A stretch of DNA of 52,923 nt from Rhodanobacter sp. MP7CTX1 (GTDB lineage Bacteria > Pseudomonadota > Gammaproteobacteria > Xanthomonadales > Rhodanobacteraceae). Positions 44,076 to 52,923 of this stretch are shown piece by piece. The translations under genes and the position numbers were made by a program. The stretch's first letter is position 1. Each line of letters starts with the position of its first letter. The DNA is taken from NCBI RefSeq assembly GCF_014205795.1, contig NZ_JACHCN010000023.1, forward strand, positions 1 through 52,923, in the 5' to 3' direction. The notes under the pieces are model-generated. The model made no database searches. It saw only the letters and a program-made list of their open reading frames with translations, and was not told where the DNA came from.

Positions 44076-45935
44076 TCAGCGTGGGCTGCACAGGCAATCG
44101 GCGTAGACGTTCGGGACTCCGGCTCTGGCATTGCGCAGCAACTGAAGCTCCGGCGCCAGCGCGGACAACTGGGCAAACCAGTTCGGCAGGCGTATACCCC
44201 AGGACTGCATCGCATGCACGCTGGCGCTCTGATTGAGGCCAATCAGGAAACGCTCGAAACCTCCCAGCGGCACCTCTTGATAACGCACCGGGTAGTCCTT
44301 GCCCAGCTTGGCCAGGCCGGCCGCATCGGACACCGCATCACGCAAACTTCCGAGCTGGTCGACCAGGCCGCGATCGAGTGCCTGCTGGCCGGTCCACACG
44401 CGACCCTGGGCAATCGCGTCGACTGCCGCGTAGTTTTTACCGCGTGCCTTGGCCACATTGCCGACAAAGTCGTGGTAACCCTTGTTGATGATGGCCTGGA
44501 TCACCACGGCGACATTCGGATCGAGCGGGCGTGTGATGTCGAACGCACCGGCCATGGGCCCGGTTCCCACGCCGTCACTCTGCACGCCGAACTTGGCCAG
44601 CGTATTGGGGATCGTGTAGTACAAGCCGAAGATGCCAATCGAGCCGGTGATGGTGTTCGGCTCAGCGAAGATGCGGTCGGCATTCATCGAGATCCAGTAG
44701 CCGCCGCTGGCTGCCACATCGCCCATCGATACCACGACCGGAATGCCTGCCTCTCGGGTGAGCTGCACCTCGCGTCGGATCTGCTCGGCTGCGTACACTT
44801 CGCCACCGGGGGAGTTGACCCGCAGCACCAGCGCCTTCGTCTTGCTGTCTTCGCGCGCGGCGCGGATCAAGGCCGCTGTGGATTCGCCGCCAACCGAGCC
44901 GGCTGACTTCTCGCCACCGGCGATCTCGCCCTCGACCACCAAAACCGCCACGCCCGGCGTGAACGCACTTCCATTGCCCGGCAGGTTCGCGACATACCGC
45001 GTGAGGTTGACCTGACGGAAGCTGTGGCCCTTGTCGCCAGCGGGAACGCCTTCCTTGCGCAGCATCGTGATGAGATCGGCGCGGGTAGCCAGGCCATCGA
45101 CCAGATGCTGGTTCAGCGCCAGCTGCGCCAGGTCGCCCTGGGTGCTGGCGATATTTGCCGGCAGGTTGTCGATGTCGGTGCGCAGCGTCGCCGGATCCAG
45201 CTTGCGCAAGGTGGCGACCTCGGCCAGGTATTCATCCCACAGACCGCCCATCCAGTAACTGTCCGCCTGCTTCGCCTCGGTGGAAGCATGCTCGAGGATG
45301 TAGGGCTCGGCCGCGCTCTTGAACTGGCCGACGCGGAACAGGTGCACATCGACGCCGAGCTTGTCGAGCAGGTCCTTGTAGAACAGCCGGTAGTTGGCCA
45401 GTCCGGTAATGATCACGCCACCCTGCGGATCGAGCAGCACGCGATCGGCATGTGCGGCAAGGTAGTACTGACCCTGATCGAGATTGGCCGCCCAGACGAT
45501 CACCGGCTTGCCGGCTGCACGGAAACGATCCAGCGCCGCGCCAACTTCGCGCAGTGCGGCGAAGCCGCCGCTCTGCAATTCATCCGGTAGCAGCAGGATG
45601 CGGGTGATTGCCTGGTCTTTTGCCGCCGCATCGATCGCCGCCACCAGATCGCGCAGCTGCACCTGTTTCGGTTCGTTGCCGGACAGTCCGTCCACGGCTC
45701 GTTGCAGCGGGTCGATGCTGTATTGCTCGACCAGCTGCCCTTGCGGCCTGATCACCAGCACACTGTCGTTCTGCACTGTGCCCACCCGGGTGCCGGTCAT
45801 CCCGCCGACGATCAGTACCGTCACGAAGAACAGCACGGTGAAGAACACCAGGTTGAGTATCACCAACCTGACCATGTTGATGCCGCGCAGAAAAACCAGG
45901 AAACCGTTTTTGCGGGGTGGCAGTGGTGGGATCAT
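44076..45935 (-). CDS. sppA: Signal peptide peptidase A (protease IV)
   Basis: The 619-residue membrane protease degrades cleaved signal peptides. It has one N-terminal membrane segment (about residues 18-45), then two tandem SppA domains as in E. coli SppA (618 residues). The catalytic Lys is in 'RVGQFKSAAEP' of the first domain, and the Ser nucleophile is in 'GDVAASGGYWISM' of the second. GGAAGAG lies before the ATG. It ends against the 31-base palindrome, and is followed upstream on the same strand by the MATE gene. Confidence 0.93.
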   Translation of the reverse strand: MIPPLPPRKNGFLVFLRGINMVRLVILNLVFFTVLFFVTVLIVGGMTGTRVGTVQNDSVLVIRPQGQLVEQYSIDPLQRAVDGLSGNEPKQVQLRDLVAAIDAAAKDQAITRILLLPDELQSGGFAALREVGAALDRFRAAGKPVIVWAANLDQGQYYLAAHADRVLLDPQGGVIITGLANYRLFYKDLLDKLGVDVHLFRVGQFKSAAEPYILEHASTEAKQADSYWMGGLWDEYLAEVATLRKLDPATLRTDIDNLPANIASTQGDLAQLALNQHLVDGLATRADLITMLRKEGVPAGDKGHSFRQVNLTRYVANLPGNGSAFTPGVAVLVVEGEIAGGEKSAGSVGGESTAALIRAAREDSKTKALVLRVNSPGGEVYAAEQIRREVQLTREAGIPVVVSMGDVAASGGYWISMNADRIFAEPNTITGSIGIFGLYYTIPNTLAKFGVQSDGVGTGPMAGAFDITRPLDPNVAVVIQAIINKGYHDFVGNVAKARGKNYAAVDAIAQGRVWTGQQALDRGLVDQLGSLRDAVSDAAGLAKLGKDYPVRYQEVPLGGFERFLIGLNQSASVHAMQSWGIRLPNWFAQLSALAPELQLLRNARAGVPNVYADCLCSPR

Positions 45936-45973
45936 GCGAACTCTTCCAAAGTGATGGCGTCAAGCGTAGCCGG

Positions 45974-47368
45974 TCAGGCCGGCGCGGTCATGCCGAGGTG
46001 TGCCTGGCGCCAACGTTGTTTCCACGCGCTGCGCCAGAACCGAATGAACAACATCATCGCCGCCACTGACAGGCCGGCGATCAGCCCCATCCACATGCCG
46101 CGCGCACCCATGCCCTGATGGAACGCCAGCCACCACCCAACCGGCATGCCGATGATCCAGTAGGCGAACAAAGTGATCGCCATCGGCACGCGGGTGTCCT
46201 TGAGGCCGCGTAGCGCGCCGTTCGAGGCGACCTGGATGCCGTCGGAAAACTGGAACAGCCCGGCCAGCACAATCAGTTGGGCCGCCAGCCCGATGACCTT
46301 GGGGTCGTGGGTATACAGCGTGGCGATGAAGTGCGGCATCCCCAGCATCAGCCCGGCAGAGAACAGCTGGGTCACCAGCGTCAGGCCGATGCCGCAGAAC
46401 CCGGCATAGCGCACGCCGCGCTCGTCACCACGCCCCACTGCATTGCCGACCCGCACCGTAATCGCCATCGCCAAGCCGAGCGGGATCATGAAGAACAGCG
46501 AAGCGATATTGATCGCCACCTGATGACTGGCAATCACGTCCTCACCCAGCGTGCTGATGATCAGCGCCGTCGCCACGAACAGCCCGGCCTCGGCCAGCAG
46601 CGTGATCGCCATCGGCAGGCCGATGTGCATCAACGCACCGATACGCCGCAGGTTCGGCCATTCGAAATGATCGACCAGGCCCAGACCGCGATAGTTGCGA
46701 TGGCACAGCACGTAGATGCCGAAGCCCAGCATCTCCAGCCACAGCACGGTGGCCGTCGCGATACCGCAACCATGCGCACCCTGCGGTGCAAGCCCCAGCT
46801 TGCCGAACATCAGCACATAGCCCAGCGGCACCAGCAGCACCAGGCCGGAAAAACCGAAATACATCGACGGCCTGGTCAGCGACAAACCTTCGGACAAGCC
46901 GCGCAGCGCGAAATAGCAGGTCAGTGCCGGCGCCCCCCAGCTGATCGCCAGCAGGAAGGCCTGCACGTCGTTCCGCAAACTCTCCGTCACCCCGATCAGA
47001 TCGATCAGCGGCGCCGCATGGCGTACGGCAAACCACAGCAGCACACCCATGCCTAGCGCGAGCCACAGTGCCTGACGAAACACCGCGCCGACTTCGTGCC
47101 GGCGACCGGCACCGTCGAGCTGCGCCACCGACGGTGGCACCGCCATCATCATGCCGATACCGCTGACGATCGCCAGCGACCAGATACTGGCACCGACGGC
47201 CACCGCGCCGAGCACGTGCGCACTGACGTGTCCGGCCAGCACGGCATCGATCACGTTGCTGCCGATCGCCGCCAGCTGGGCAAGAATCAACGGCAGGGCA
47301 AGGTGCACGGTGGCACGCATCTCATGTGCCAGACGCGCGCGTTCGGGACGAAACGGTTTCATCAGCAC
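45974..47368 (-). CDS. MATE-family multidrug efflux transporter
   Basis: The 464-residue protein has 12 predicted membrane helices in two similar halves, as in NorM. The N-terminal half contains 'LPLILAQLAAIGSNVIDAVL' and the second half 'GLPMAITLLAEAGLFVATAL'; both are typical MATE helix 1 and 7 segments. It probably exports cationic drugs in exchange for Na+ or H+. The start is a GTG at 47368 with GGAG six bases upstream; the longer TTG at 47380 and the ATG at 47362 are alternatives. It is divergent from the DUF3667 gene. Confidence 0.88.
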   Translation of the reverse strand: MLMKPFRPERARLAHEMRATVHLALPLILAQLAAIGSNVIDAVLAGHVSAHVLGAVAVGASIWSLAIVSGIGMMMAVPPSVAQLDGAGRRHEVGAVFRQALWLALGMGVLLWFAVRHAAPLIDLIGVTESLRNDVQAFLLAISWGAPALTCYFALRGLSEGLSLTRPSMYFGFSGLVLLVPLGYVLMFGKLGLAPQGAHGCGIATATVLWLEMLGFGIYVLCHRNYRGLGLVDHFEWPNLRRIGALMHIGLPMAITLLAEAGLFVATALIISTLGEDVIASHQVAINIASLFFMIPLGLAMAITVRVGNAVGRGDERGVRYAGFCGIGLTLVTQLFSAGLMLGMPHFIATLYTHDPKVIGLAAQLIVLAGLFQFSDGIQVASNGALRGLKDTRVPMAITLFAYWIIGMPVGWWLAFHQGMGARGMWMGLIAGLSVAAMMLFIRFWRSAWKQRWRQAHLGMTAPA

Positions 47369-47465
47369 AGCAGACTCCAAGGCCGATCATTCTACCTGAG
47401 CCATAGGTCACGACTGCCGGCGCATCGTGTGCGAAGATCGCCGCGGCACCTCCCTGGAATCGCTC

Positions 47466-48575
47466 ATGAAGCCGTTGACCAGCCACGAAGGATTGCAATG
47501 CGCCAACTGCGGCGTGCCGATGCAGGGTGAGTTCTGCCAGGCATGCGGCCAGTCGATCCACAGCGTGGTCAGGCCGATGCATCACATGGTCGAGGACACG
47601 CTCGACATGGTGTTTCATGTCGATGGCCGCATCGTGCATACGTTGCCACCGTTGTTGTATCGACCAGGCTTCCTGACCATGGAGTACCTGGCCGGCCGGC
47701 GCCAACGCTACGTGGCACCGTTTCGCCTGATGTTCGTGCTGTGCCTGCTGGCCTTCTTCGTCTGCCACCTGGCGGTGGACCACTTCATCTCGGTCGACAC
47801 GGCAGCCAGCGCCGGCACCGGGGATTTAGCCAAGGACCCCTCCGCTGAAGCGGTGCGTGCCCACTACGAGCAAATGCGGAAGGACTTCGACACCCCACCA
47901 GCGGATTCGAAACCTCGCGCAAACGCGCCGCGGAAACGGCTGAGCACGGAGTTCGACCACGCCAATCACCGGCTCGCCCAGCTAGGCGCCGCGCCGCTGG
48001 AGAACCCGGCCATCGAAAGCGGAAACTTCAAGCCAGAGCAAGTGCACCTGAGCTGGCTCACTGAAGGCATGAATGCCAGCCTCAACCGCTCGATCGGCAA
48101 AGGCATGGCCAACCTGAGCGAGATGTCCAACGACGGCGAGGCGGGCGCCGAGGCCCGTGAACGTCTGTTTGCAGGCATGTTCGCCGTGCTGCCGCAGACC
48201 ATGTTCATCCTGATCCCGGCGTTCGCCCTGCTATTGAAGCTGGTGTATCTGTTCCAGCGGCGCTTGTATATGGAACACCTGATCGTGGCGCTGCACGGTC
48301 ATGCCTTTGTCTTTCTCGCCGTGCTGCTGGGCATGCCGCTGGTCCTGTTACGCGACTGGCTGCTACCGCATGCCGCCTGGACCGCGACGCCGCTGCAGCT
48401 GCTCATCTGGGCGCTACTGCTTTGGGTGCCGATCTATCTATTGATCATGCAGAAGCGGATCTATCGCCAGGGCTGGCTGATGACGACCGTCAAATACCTG
48501 TTCGTTGGGTGGTGCTACACCTTTCTGCTCGGGTATGCGCTGGTGTTCGCCGCCCTGCTCGGATTCACGCACTGA
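47466..48575 (+). CDS. DUF3667-family membrane protein, copy 1
   Basis: The 369-residue product begins with a zinc-ribbon-like CxxC pair (CANCGVPMQGEFCQACGQ), followed by about five membrane segments (about residues 84-104 and four between about 235 and 368) with a hydrophilic charged insert between the first and the rest. This matches the DUF3667 layout; its function is unknown. It is 60-70% like the next gene by eye, and the promoter region around 47412-47440 is also duplicated (see 48662). Both genes may be regulated alike. The start at 47466 is chosen because both copies begin MKPLTSHEGL. Confidence 0.8.
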   Translation: MKPLTSHEGLQCANCGVPMQGEFCQACGQSIHSVVRPMHHMVEDTLDMVFHVDGRIVHTLPPLLYRPGFLTMEYLAGRRQRYVAPFRLMFVLCLLAFFVCHLAVDHFISVDTAASAGTGDLAKDPSAEAVRAHYEQMRKDFDTPPADSKPRANAPRKRLSTEFDHANHRLAQLGAAPLENPAIESGNFKPEQVHLSWLTEGMNASLNRSIGKGMANLSEMSNDGEAGAEARERLFAGMFAVLPQTMFILIPAFALLLKLVYLFQRRLYMEHLIVALHGHAFVFLAVLLGMPLVLLRDWLLPHAAWTATPLQLLIWALLLWVPIYLLIMQKRIYRQGWLMTTVKYLFVGWCYTFLLGYALVFAALLGFTH

Positions 48576-48709
48576 GGCGCAACGTTTTTATGCTTGTAGA
48601 CCTGTCTGCGGCAGGCAACGATCACGACCTGCCATGCTGAGCCAGCGGACCTGACTGCCACGGCACATCGTGTGCGAAGATCGCCCGCTGCACCGTACGG
48701 GGATCATCC

Positions 48710-49915
48710 ATGAAACCGTTGACCAGCCACGAAGGATTGCACTGCGCCAACTGCGGCGTGCCGATGCACGGTGAGTTCTGCCATGCCTGCGGCCAGTCGA
48801 TGCACAGCGTTCTCAAGCCGGTACACGGCATGCTCGAGGAAACGGTAGAGACCCTGCTGCATATCGACGGACGCATCGTGCACACGGTGCCACCGCTGCT
48901 GCTCAAGCCCGGCTTCCTCACACTGGAGTATTTCAGCGGTCGGCGGGTGCGCTACATCGCGCCCTTCCGGCTGATGTTCGTGCTGTGCCTGCTGGCGCTC
49001 TTCGTCTGCCACCTGCGCATTGAGAACATGAACACCCAGATCGACCTGGGTGCGAAGACCGTGGTCAAGACGACTGCCAATCCGTTCAATGCAGCCACCA
49101 CCCCGGCCGCTGTGAAGCTGTCACTGCAGCAAAAGCTGTCGGACCTCGAGCAGGCGCGCCAGGCGGCCGACGCGGTCGGCGGCAGTGCCAAGCTGGCGCT
49201 GGATTCGGCCGAACACACGTTGCGCCAGCAGGCTTCGCAACGACTGCTCGTCCTGGGGGTGGGTTCGCTGGGCGACGTTGCGCTGAGCCCGCCGTCCGCC
49301 ACCTCGTCGCCGGCATCGTCTGCCACGAGCGAAGACGTCCATTCGAAGATCCCTGACGCAACGCTGACCAAGCCGACCCGGATCGAGATTCCGTGGTTGC
49401 CCGCGTTCTTCAATAAACGACTCTCGCGTGACGCCGACCATCTCAAAGCCAACGTGTACGCCATGAAACACGATGGACCCGGCCGTCAGGAAGCATTCGA
49501 CCGACTGCAGGCCAATTTCTTCAGCGTGCTGCCGCAGACCATGTTCGTGATGATCCCGCTGTTCGCACTGTTGCTGAAGCTGTTTTATGTGTTCAGGCGG
49601 CGCCTGTACATGGAACATCTGATCGTGGCGCTGCACAGCCATGCCTACCTGTTCCTCAGCCTGCTGCTGGGCGTAGCAATCAGCGCCCTGTCCAGTTGGG
49701 TAGCGCCGCACGCGGCCTGGGTCACCCACCCCCTGAGCTGGCTGGAATGGGTGCTGGTGCTGTGGGTGCCGGCCTACCTGCTAATCATGCAGAAACGGGT
49801 TTACCGGCAGGGCTGGCCGATGACCGTGCTGAAATTCTGCTGCGTCGGCTGGTGCTATCTGTGGCTGCTGACCGCCGCCTTGATCATTGCCGCCGTTTTG
49901 GGCCTGGCCTACTGA
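48710..49915 (+). CDS. DUF3667-family membrane protein, copy 2
   Basis: The 401-residue paralogue starts MKPLTSHEGLHCANCGVP and has the same zinc-ribbon pair (CANC / CHACGQ) and membrane layout. The central insert differs strongly from copy 1 and is rich in Ala, Ser and Thr; the membrane parts ('FVLCLLALFVCHL', 'SVLPQTMFVMIPLFALLLKL', 'RRLYMEHLIVALHSHAYLFL') are conserved. A tandem duplication is likely. No domain with known function was found. No gene lies between this and priA. Confidence 0.8.
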   Translation: MKPLTSHEGLHCANCGVPMHGEFCHACGQSMHSVLKPVHGMLEETVETLLHIDGRIVHTVPPLLLKPGFLTLEYFSGRRVRYIAPFRLMFVLCLLALFVCHLRIENMNTQIDLGAKTVVKTTANPFNAATTPAAVKLSLQQKLSDLEQARQAADAVGGSAKLALDSAEHTLRQQASQRLLVLGVGSLGDVALSPPSATSSPASSATSEDVHSKIPDATLTKPTRIEIPWLPAFFNKRLSRDADHLKANVYAMKHDGPGRQEAFDRLQANFFSVLPQTMFVMIPLFALLLKLFYVFRRRLYMEHLIVALHSHAYLFLSLLLGVAISALSSWVAPHAAWVTHPLSWLEWVLVLWVPAYLLIMQKRVYRQGWPMTVLKFCCVGWCYLWLLTAALIIAAVLGLAY

Positions 49916-50341
49916 GGCCTGGCCGCCCCAGTCGAGTCCTGATGGCCGCCGACATAGCCTGTCTGCGGGCCCGCCGCAAGGGTTTTACACAGCGTCATCA
50001 AGCTGTCAAGGCAAGTGACGGCAGTTTGTCAATTGTGTGAACTGCTCGTGGAGGGAATTTGCAAGCCACTGAAGTACAACATGTTTTTAGCGTGACTAAA
50101 TCTTCGTCAAGTTGTCGTAAAAGGCGCTACGACGGGCCTCGGGGGCGCCCCTCCCCGTTACATCCACAGACTTATCCACAGGTCTTGTGGATAAGCGGAA
50201 AAACCTCTCAAGCAGAACCACTTACCTTCGACTTCTCGATAATCGAGCAGCAAGTGCATGCAACCCTTCGTGAGAGCGCTCAGCTGCCCGCGCAACGATG
50301 CCGCGGGCGTCACGGTTACACTGGCCCGCCGTGAGGTAAGC
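49916..50341. other. Long intergenic region upstream of priA
   Basis: The 426 bases hold no gene but show an A/T-rich patch (about 50075-50125), the paired DnaA boxes at 50171-50195, a small palindrome CTCGATAATCGAG (50235-50247) and the ribosome site GAGG before priA. Confidence 0.55.
50171..50195. promoter_or_regulatory. Head-to-head DnaA-box pair upstream of priA
   Basis: TTATCCACA (50172-50180) and its inverse TGTGGATAA (50186-50194) both match the strict DnaA box consensus, separated by five bases; the 10-base arms can also form a hairpin. A weaker box-like 'ACATCCACA' precedes. They lie about 150 bases before the priA start. Binding is inferred. Confidence 0.65.
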
Positions 50342-52516
50342 ATGCCTGTAGTCCTTCGCGTTGCCCTGCCGGTGCCCCTGCTGACGCTGTTCGACTACCT
50401 GCCGCCCGCGGCGGGTGAGGCGCGCGCGGGTAGCCGGGTGCTGGTGCCGTTCGGTCGCGGCAAACAGGTCGGCGTAGTGGTGGCGATCGACGCTGAGACA
50501 GTGGTTGGCAGCCATCGGCTGAAACAGGTCATCCGGCTGCTCGACGACACCCCGTTGCTTGACGCCGAGCTGATGCAGACTCTGACCTGGGCCGCCGATT
50601 ATTGGCTGGGCGCGCCAGGCGAGGCGTATGCGAACGCCTTGCCGCTGGCCTTGCGCGAAGCGAAACCGTTGCCAGCCCTCGGCGACGAATATTGGTCGCT
50701 GACCGTCGCCGGTCATGGCGCCCGGGATGCGGGCAGCCGTCGTGGTGGCAGCAAGGCATTGCTGGCGGTCCTGGGCGATGCTTCGATGAGCGCGCAACAG
50801 CTGACCGAACTGCTTCCGGGCTGGCGCGAGGCAGCGCGCCGGCTGGCCGCTGCCGGCCTGCTCGAGCGCAGCGAACGCCCCCCGCTCAACCATGCTTTGC
50901 CCGCCTCGCTCGCACCGCAACTGAACGACGAACAGCAACAGGCCGTCGCCGCTGTCGGCGCGAGCATCGGCCAGTATCAGCCATTCCTGCTCGATGGCGT
51001 TACCGGCAGCGGCAAGACCGAGGTGTATCTGGCGCTGATCGAACAGGTGCTGGCGCAAGGTCGCCAGGCGCTCTTGCTGGTGCCGGAAATCGGCCTGGCT
51101 CCGCAGACCGTGCGACGCCTGCGCGAACGGCTTGGTGTCATCGTCGAGGTGCTCCACTCCAACCTGTCCGAAGGCGATCGCGCGCGCGCCTGGCTGCGCG
51201 CGCGCAACGGTAGCGCCCGAGTCATCCTGGGTACCCGTTCGGCGGTATTCACGCCGCTCCCGGAAGCCGGGCTGATCATCGTCGATGAAGAACACGACAG
51301 CGCCTACAAGCAGCAAGAGGGGTTTCGCTATCACGCGCGCGACCTCGCCTTGGTGCGCGCCCGCGCGCTCGGTGTGCCGGTATTGCTGGGCTCGGGTACG
51401 CCGTCGCTGGAATCGCTGGCCAATGCCGAGAGCGGCCGCTATCGCACGCTTCATCTGCGCGCGCGGCCCGGTGCGATCCGGCCGCCGCAAGTGCAGATCA
51501 TCGACATGCGCGCACAGCGGCTCGAGCACGGCATGTCACCGGCCCTGCTGGCTGCAGTGGCGGACACGCTGGCGCGCGGCGAGCAGGCCCTGGTGTTCCG
51601 CAATCGCCGCGGTTATGCGCCGGTATTGCTGTGTCACAGCTGCGGCTGGCATGCGCAATGCCCTCGTTGCGATCGTCCGCTGACCCTGCATGCAGGTCGT
51701 CGCCAACTGCTCTGCCATCACTGCGACTACCAGACCCGCATGCCATCCGCCTGCCCCACCTGCGGCGCCGGCGACCTGAAACCACAAGGCCAGGGCACCG
51801 AGCGGCTGGAGGAAGCGCTCGTCGCGCAGTTCCCGCAAGTCCCGGTGCTGCGCGTTGACCGCGAAACCACGCGTCGGCGCGATGCCTTCGAGCAACTGCT
51901 GGCGACGCTACAGAACGATCAACCCGCGATCCTGGTCGGCACTCAGATGCTGGCCAAAGGCCATGACCTGCCCAACCTCACCCTGGTCGCGATTGTCGGG
52001 GTGGACGAAGGCCTGCACAGCGTGGATTTTCGCGCCGGCGAACGATTAGCGCAGTTGGTTGTGCAAGTGGCAGGGCGCGCCGGACGCTCAAGCAAACCCG
52101 GCCGCGTCCTGCTGCAAACCCACCAACCGGAACATCCACTGCTGCGCAGTCTGCTGGCACGGGGCTACGCTGCCGCCGCACGCGAACTGCTGGCCGAGCG
52201 CCGCCAGATCCAGCTTCCGCCATACAGCCATCAAGTACTGCTGCGCGCCGACGCGCCTCTGCGCGAAGACGTCGACACGTTCCTCACTGCCGCCCACGGT
52301 GCATTGCCAACCAACGATCAGCTACAGATCGCCGGTCCCATGCCCGCACCGATGCCGCTGCGCGCTGGGCGCCAGCGTGGCCAGTTGCTGCTGGAAGCGG
52401 CCAGCCGTCAAACGCTGCATGGGATGTTGCGGCAATGGCAGTTGATGCTGACCGCGCTGCCATCGGCAAGACGGGTACGCTGGTCGCTGGACGTTGATCC
52501 GATCGATCTATATTGA
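50342..52516 (+). CDS. priA: Primosomal replication restart helicase PriA
   Basis: The 724-residue ATP-dependent helicase restarts stalled forks. It has an N-terminal DNA-binding domain (to about 190), Walker A GVTGSGKTE, Walker B DEEH in 'LIIVDEEHDSAYKQQEGFRY', and 'LGSGTPSLESLA'. The zinc-binding insert with eight cysteines spans 'CHSCGWHAQCPRC' to 'CHHCDYQTRMPSACPTCG'. The C-terminal helicase part has 'LVGTQMLAKGHDLPNLTLVA' and 'QVAGRAGRSSKPGRVLLQT'. The start at 50342 has GAGG five bases before it; the frame extends upstream to 50258 but without a ribosome site. Confidence 0.95.
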   Translation: MPVVLRVALPVPLLTLFDYLPPAAGEARAGSRVLVPFGRGKQVGVVVAIDAETVVGSHRLKQVIRLLDDTPLLDAELMQTLTWAADYWLGAPGEAYANALPLALREAKPLPALGDEYWSLTVAGHGARDAGSRRGGSKALLAVLGDASMSAQQLTELLPGWREAARRLAAAGLLERSERPPLNHALPASLAPQLNDEQQQAVAAVGASIGQYQPFLLDGVTGSGKTEVYLALIEQVLAQGRQALLLVPEIGLAPQTVRRLRERLGVIVEVLHSNLSEGDRARAWLRARNGSARVILGTRSAVFTPLPEAGLIIVDEEHDSAYKQQEGFRYHARDLALVRARALGVPVLLGSGTPSLESLANAESGRYRTLHLRARPGAIRPPQVQIIDMRAQRLEHGMSPALLAAVADTLARGEQALVFRNRRGYAPVLLCHSCGWHAQCPRCDRPLTLHAGRRQLLCHHCDYQTRMPSACPTCGAGDLKPQGQGTERLEEALVAQFPQVPVLRVDRETTRRRDAFEQLLATLQNDQPAILVGTQMLAKGHDLPNLTLVAIVGVDEGLHSVDFRAGERLAQLVVQVAGRAGRSSKPGRVLLQTHQPEHPLLRSLLARGYAAAARELLAERRQIQLPPYSHQVLLRADAPLREDVDTFLTAAHGALPTNDQLQIAGPMPAPMPLRAGRQRGQLLLEAASRQTLHGMLRQWQLMLTALPSARRVRWSLDVDPIDLY

Positions 52517-52564
52517 CCTGGGCTGCGAAGACGCAGACTGTCATTCCCCTTCGCAGCGACAAGT

Positions 52565-52680
52565 CACTCGCTCCCGCTCGTTTTGTAAGAGCGAATTCGA
52601 GAGCGAGGCTCTGGCTTTACTGCTGCCCTGCCTTTGCTCCTGCTCTGGCTTTGCTCCTGACCTGCCCTTGATCCAGCTTC
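52565..52680. repeat. Imperfect short tandem repeats after priA
   Basis: Units of the kind CTCTGGCTTTGCTCCTG and CTGCCCTGCCTTTGCTCCTG recur two to three times imperfectly over about 80 bases. They have no coding support. Confidence 0.45.
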
Positions 52681-52734
52681 CACAAACAGTGCGCGCAGGA
52701 CGCGCGCCGCTCTACCCGGGGCCCCTGTGCGGCG

Positions 52735-52863
52735 GTGAGGTGGGGTCGACAGGCCCCGAAGGGGGAATCGACATGGATGTCGATTCCTTTTCGTCAGGAC
52801 AGGAGTCCTGTCGAAAAGCCCGGCCCCACCTCACGGACTTGCCGGGCAGGGATGCCCGGCAAG
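52735..52863. repeat. Multi-helix palindromic element
   Basis: A closing stem GTGAGGTGGGG (52735-52745) / CCCCACCTCAC (52824-52834) encloses a small CCCC/GGGG hairpin (52754-52764), GGAATCGACAT/ATGTCGATTCC (52764-52787), and a long stem (52788-52800 / 52805-52817) with CAGGAC/GTCCTG and TTTTCG/CGAAAA on either side of one T-T mismatch. A separate hairpin CTTGCCGGGCA/TGCCCGGCAAG follows (52838-52863). It resembles an intergenic element that I recall as repeated in Xanthomonadales genomes; no gene overlaps it. Confidence 0.75.
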
Positions 52864-52923
52864 CGCCAAGCGGGGTGGCCTTCTTATATGGACGCCTCCC
52901 GGTTTGGCAAGAGTCGCTTTGCT

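Noticed and set aside
50040..50341. Chromosomal replication origin
   Set aside because: Only two perfect DnaA boxes and a modest A/T-rich patch are present, with no dnaA, dnaN, rpmH or gidA nearby; a regulatory site is the more modest reading.

Overview
The window reads as chromosome of a high-GC gammaproteobacterium of the order Xanthomonadales, most likely family Rhodanobacteraceae (Rhodanobacter, Dyella or Frateuria-like). This is inferred from a stand-alone homodimeric aceE, a three-domain Grx4-rhodanese fusion, DUF6491 and DUF3667 proteins, very large TonB-dependent receptors and the types of intergenic palindromes. No rRNA, tRNA or CRISPR array was seen. The left edge cuts an IS3-family insertion sequence whose terminal inverted repeat ends at about position 96.

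Positions 1-24900 are mostly ordinary housekeeping and envelope genes: a TonB C-terminal-like exported protein, a secreted Bcp-type peroxiredoxin coupled to a small membrane protein, a universal stress protein, a zinc alcohol dehydrogenase, a diiron ferritin-like protein, two lipoproteins, an MFS exporter, an amidinotransferase-fold hydrolase, a glutathione S-transferase, an OmpA-like lipoprotein, pyruvate dehydrogenase E1 (aceE), malic enzyme (maeB), a DUF1704 'QEGLA' metalloprotein, rsgA, an AlaA-like aminotransferase, an SGNH esterase, an LpxH-like phosphoesterase, a short-chain dehydrogenase and a Grx4/rhodanese fusion.

Positions 25377-40341 form the accessory heart of the window. Two large TonB-dependent receptors (25545-28487 on + and 37285-40341 on -) flank a block holding a TPR-aspartyl/asparaginyl beta-hydroxylase and four intact TPR-sulfotransferases. 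Between the two most similar sulfotransferases lie two short fragments of the others. One is the last 24 codons of a copy of the 35385-37217 gene, with a premature stop; the other is the last 60 or so codons of a copy of the 30119-31690 gene. Together they show that the three-gene block was tandemly duplicated and then partly deleted. A strong terminator ends only five bases before the start of the 35385-37217 sulfotransferase. I read this block as a candidate modification system (sulfation plus hydroxylation, coupled to outer-membrane uptake or sensing). Its substrate is unknown and the link is inference from gene context.

Positions 40755-52516 return to ordinary genes: a short AMP nucleosidase, a DegV-family protein, a second short-chain dehydrogenase, a small lipoprotein, the SppA protease, a MATE efflux pump, two tandem DUF3667 membrane proteins and the PriA helicase. 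A head-to-head pair of perfect DnaA boxes lies upstream of priA. The last 400 bases carry no gene but contain a multi-helix palindromic element: a closing stem around three hairpins, followed by a fourth hairpin. It looks like a structured or mobile repeat.
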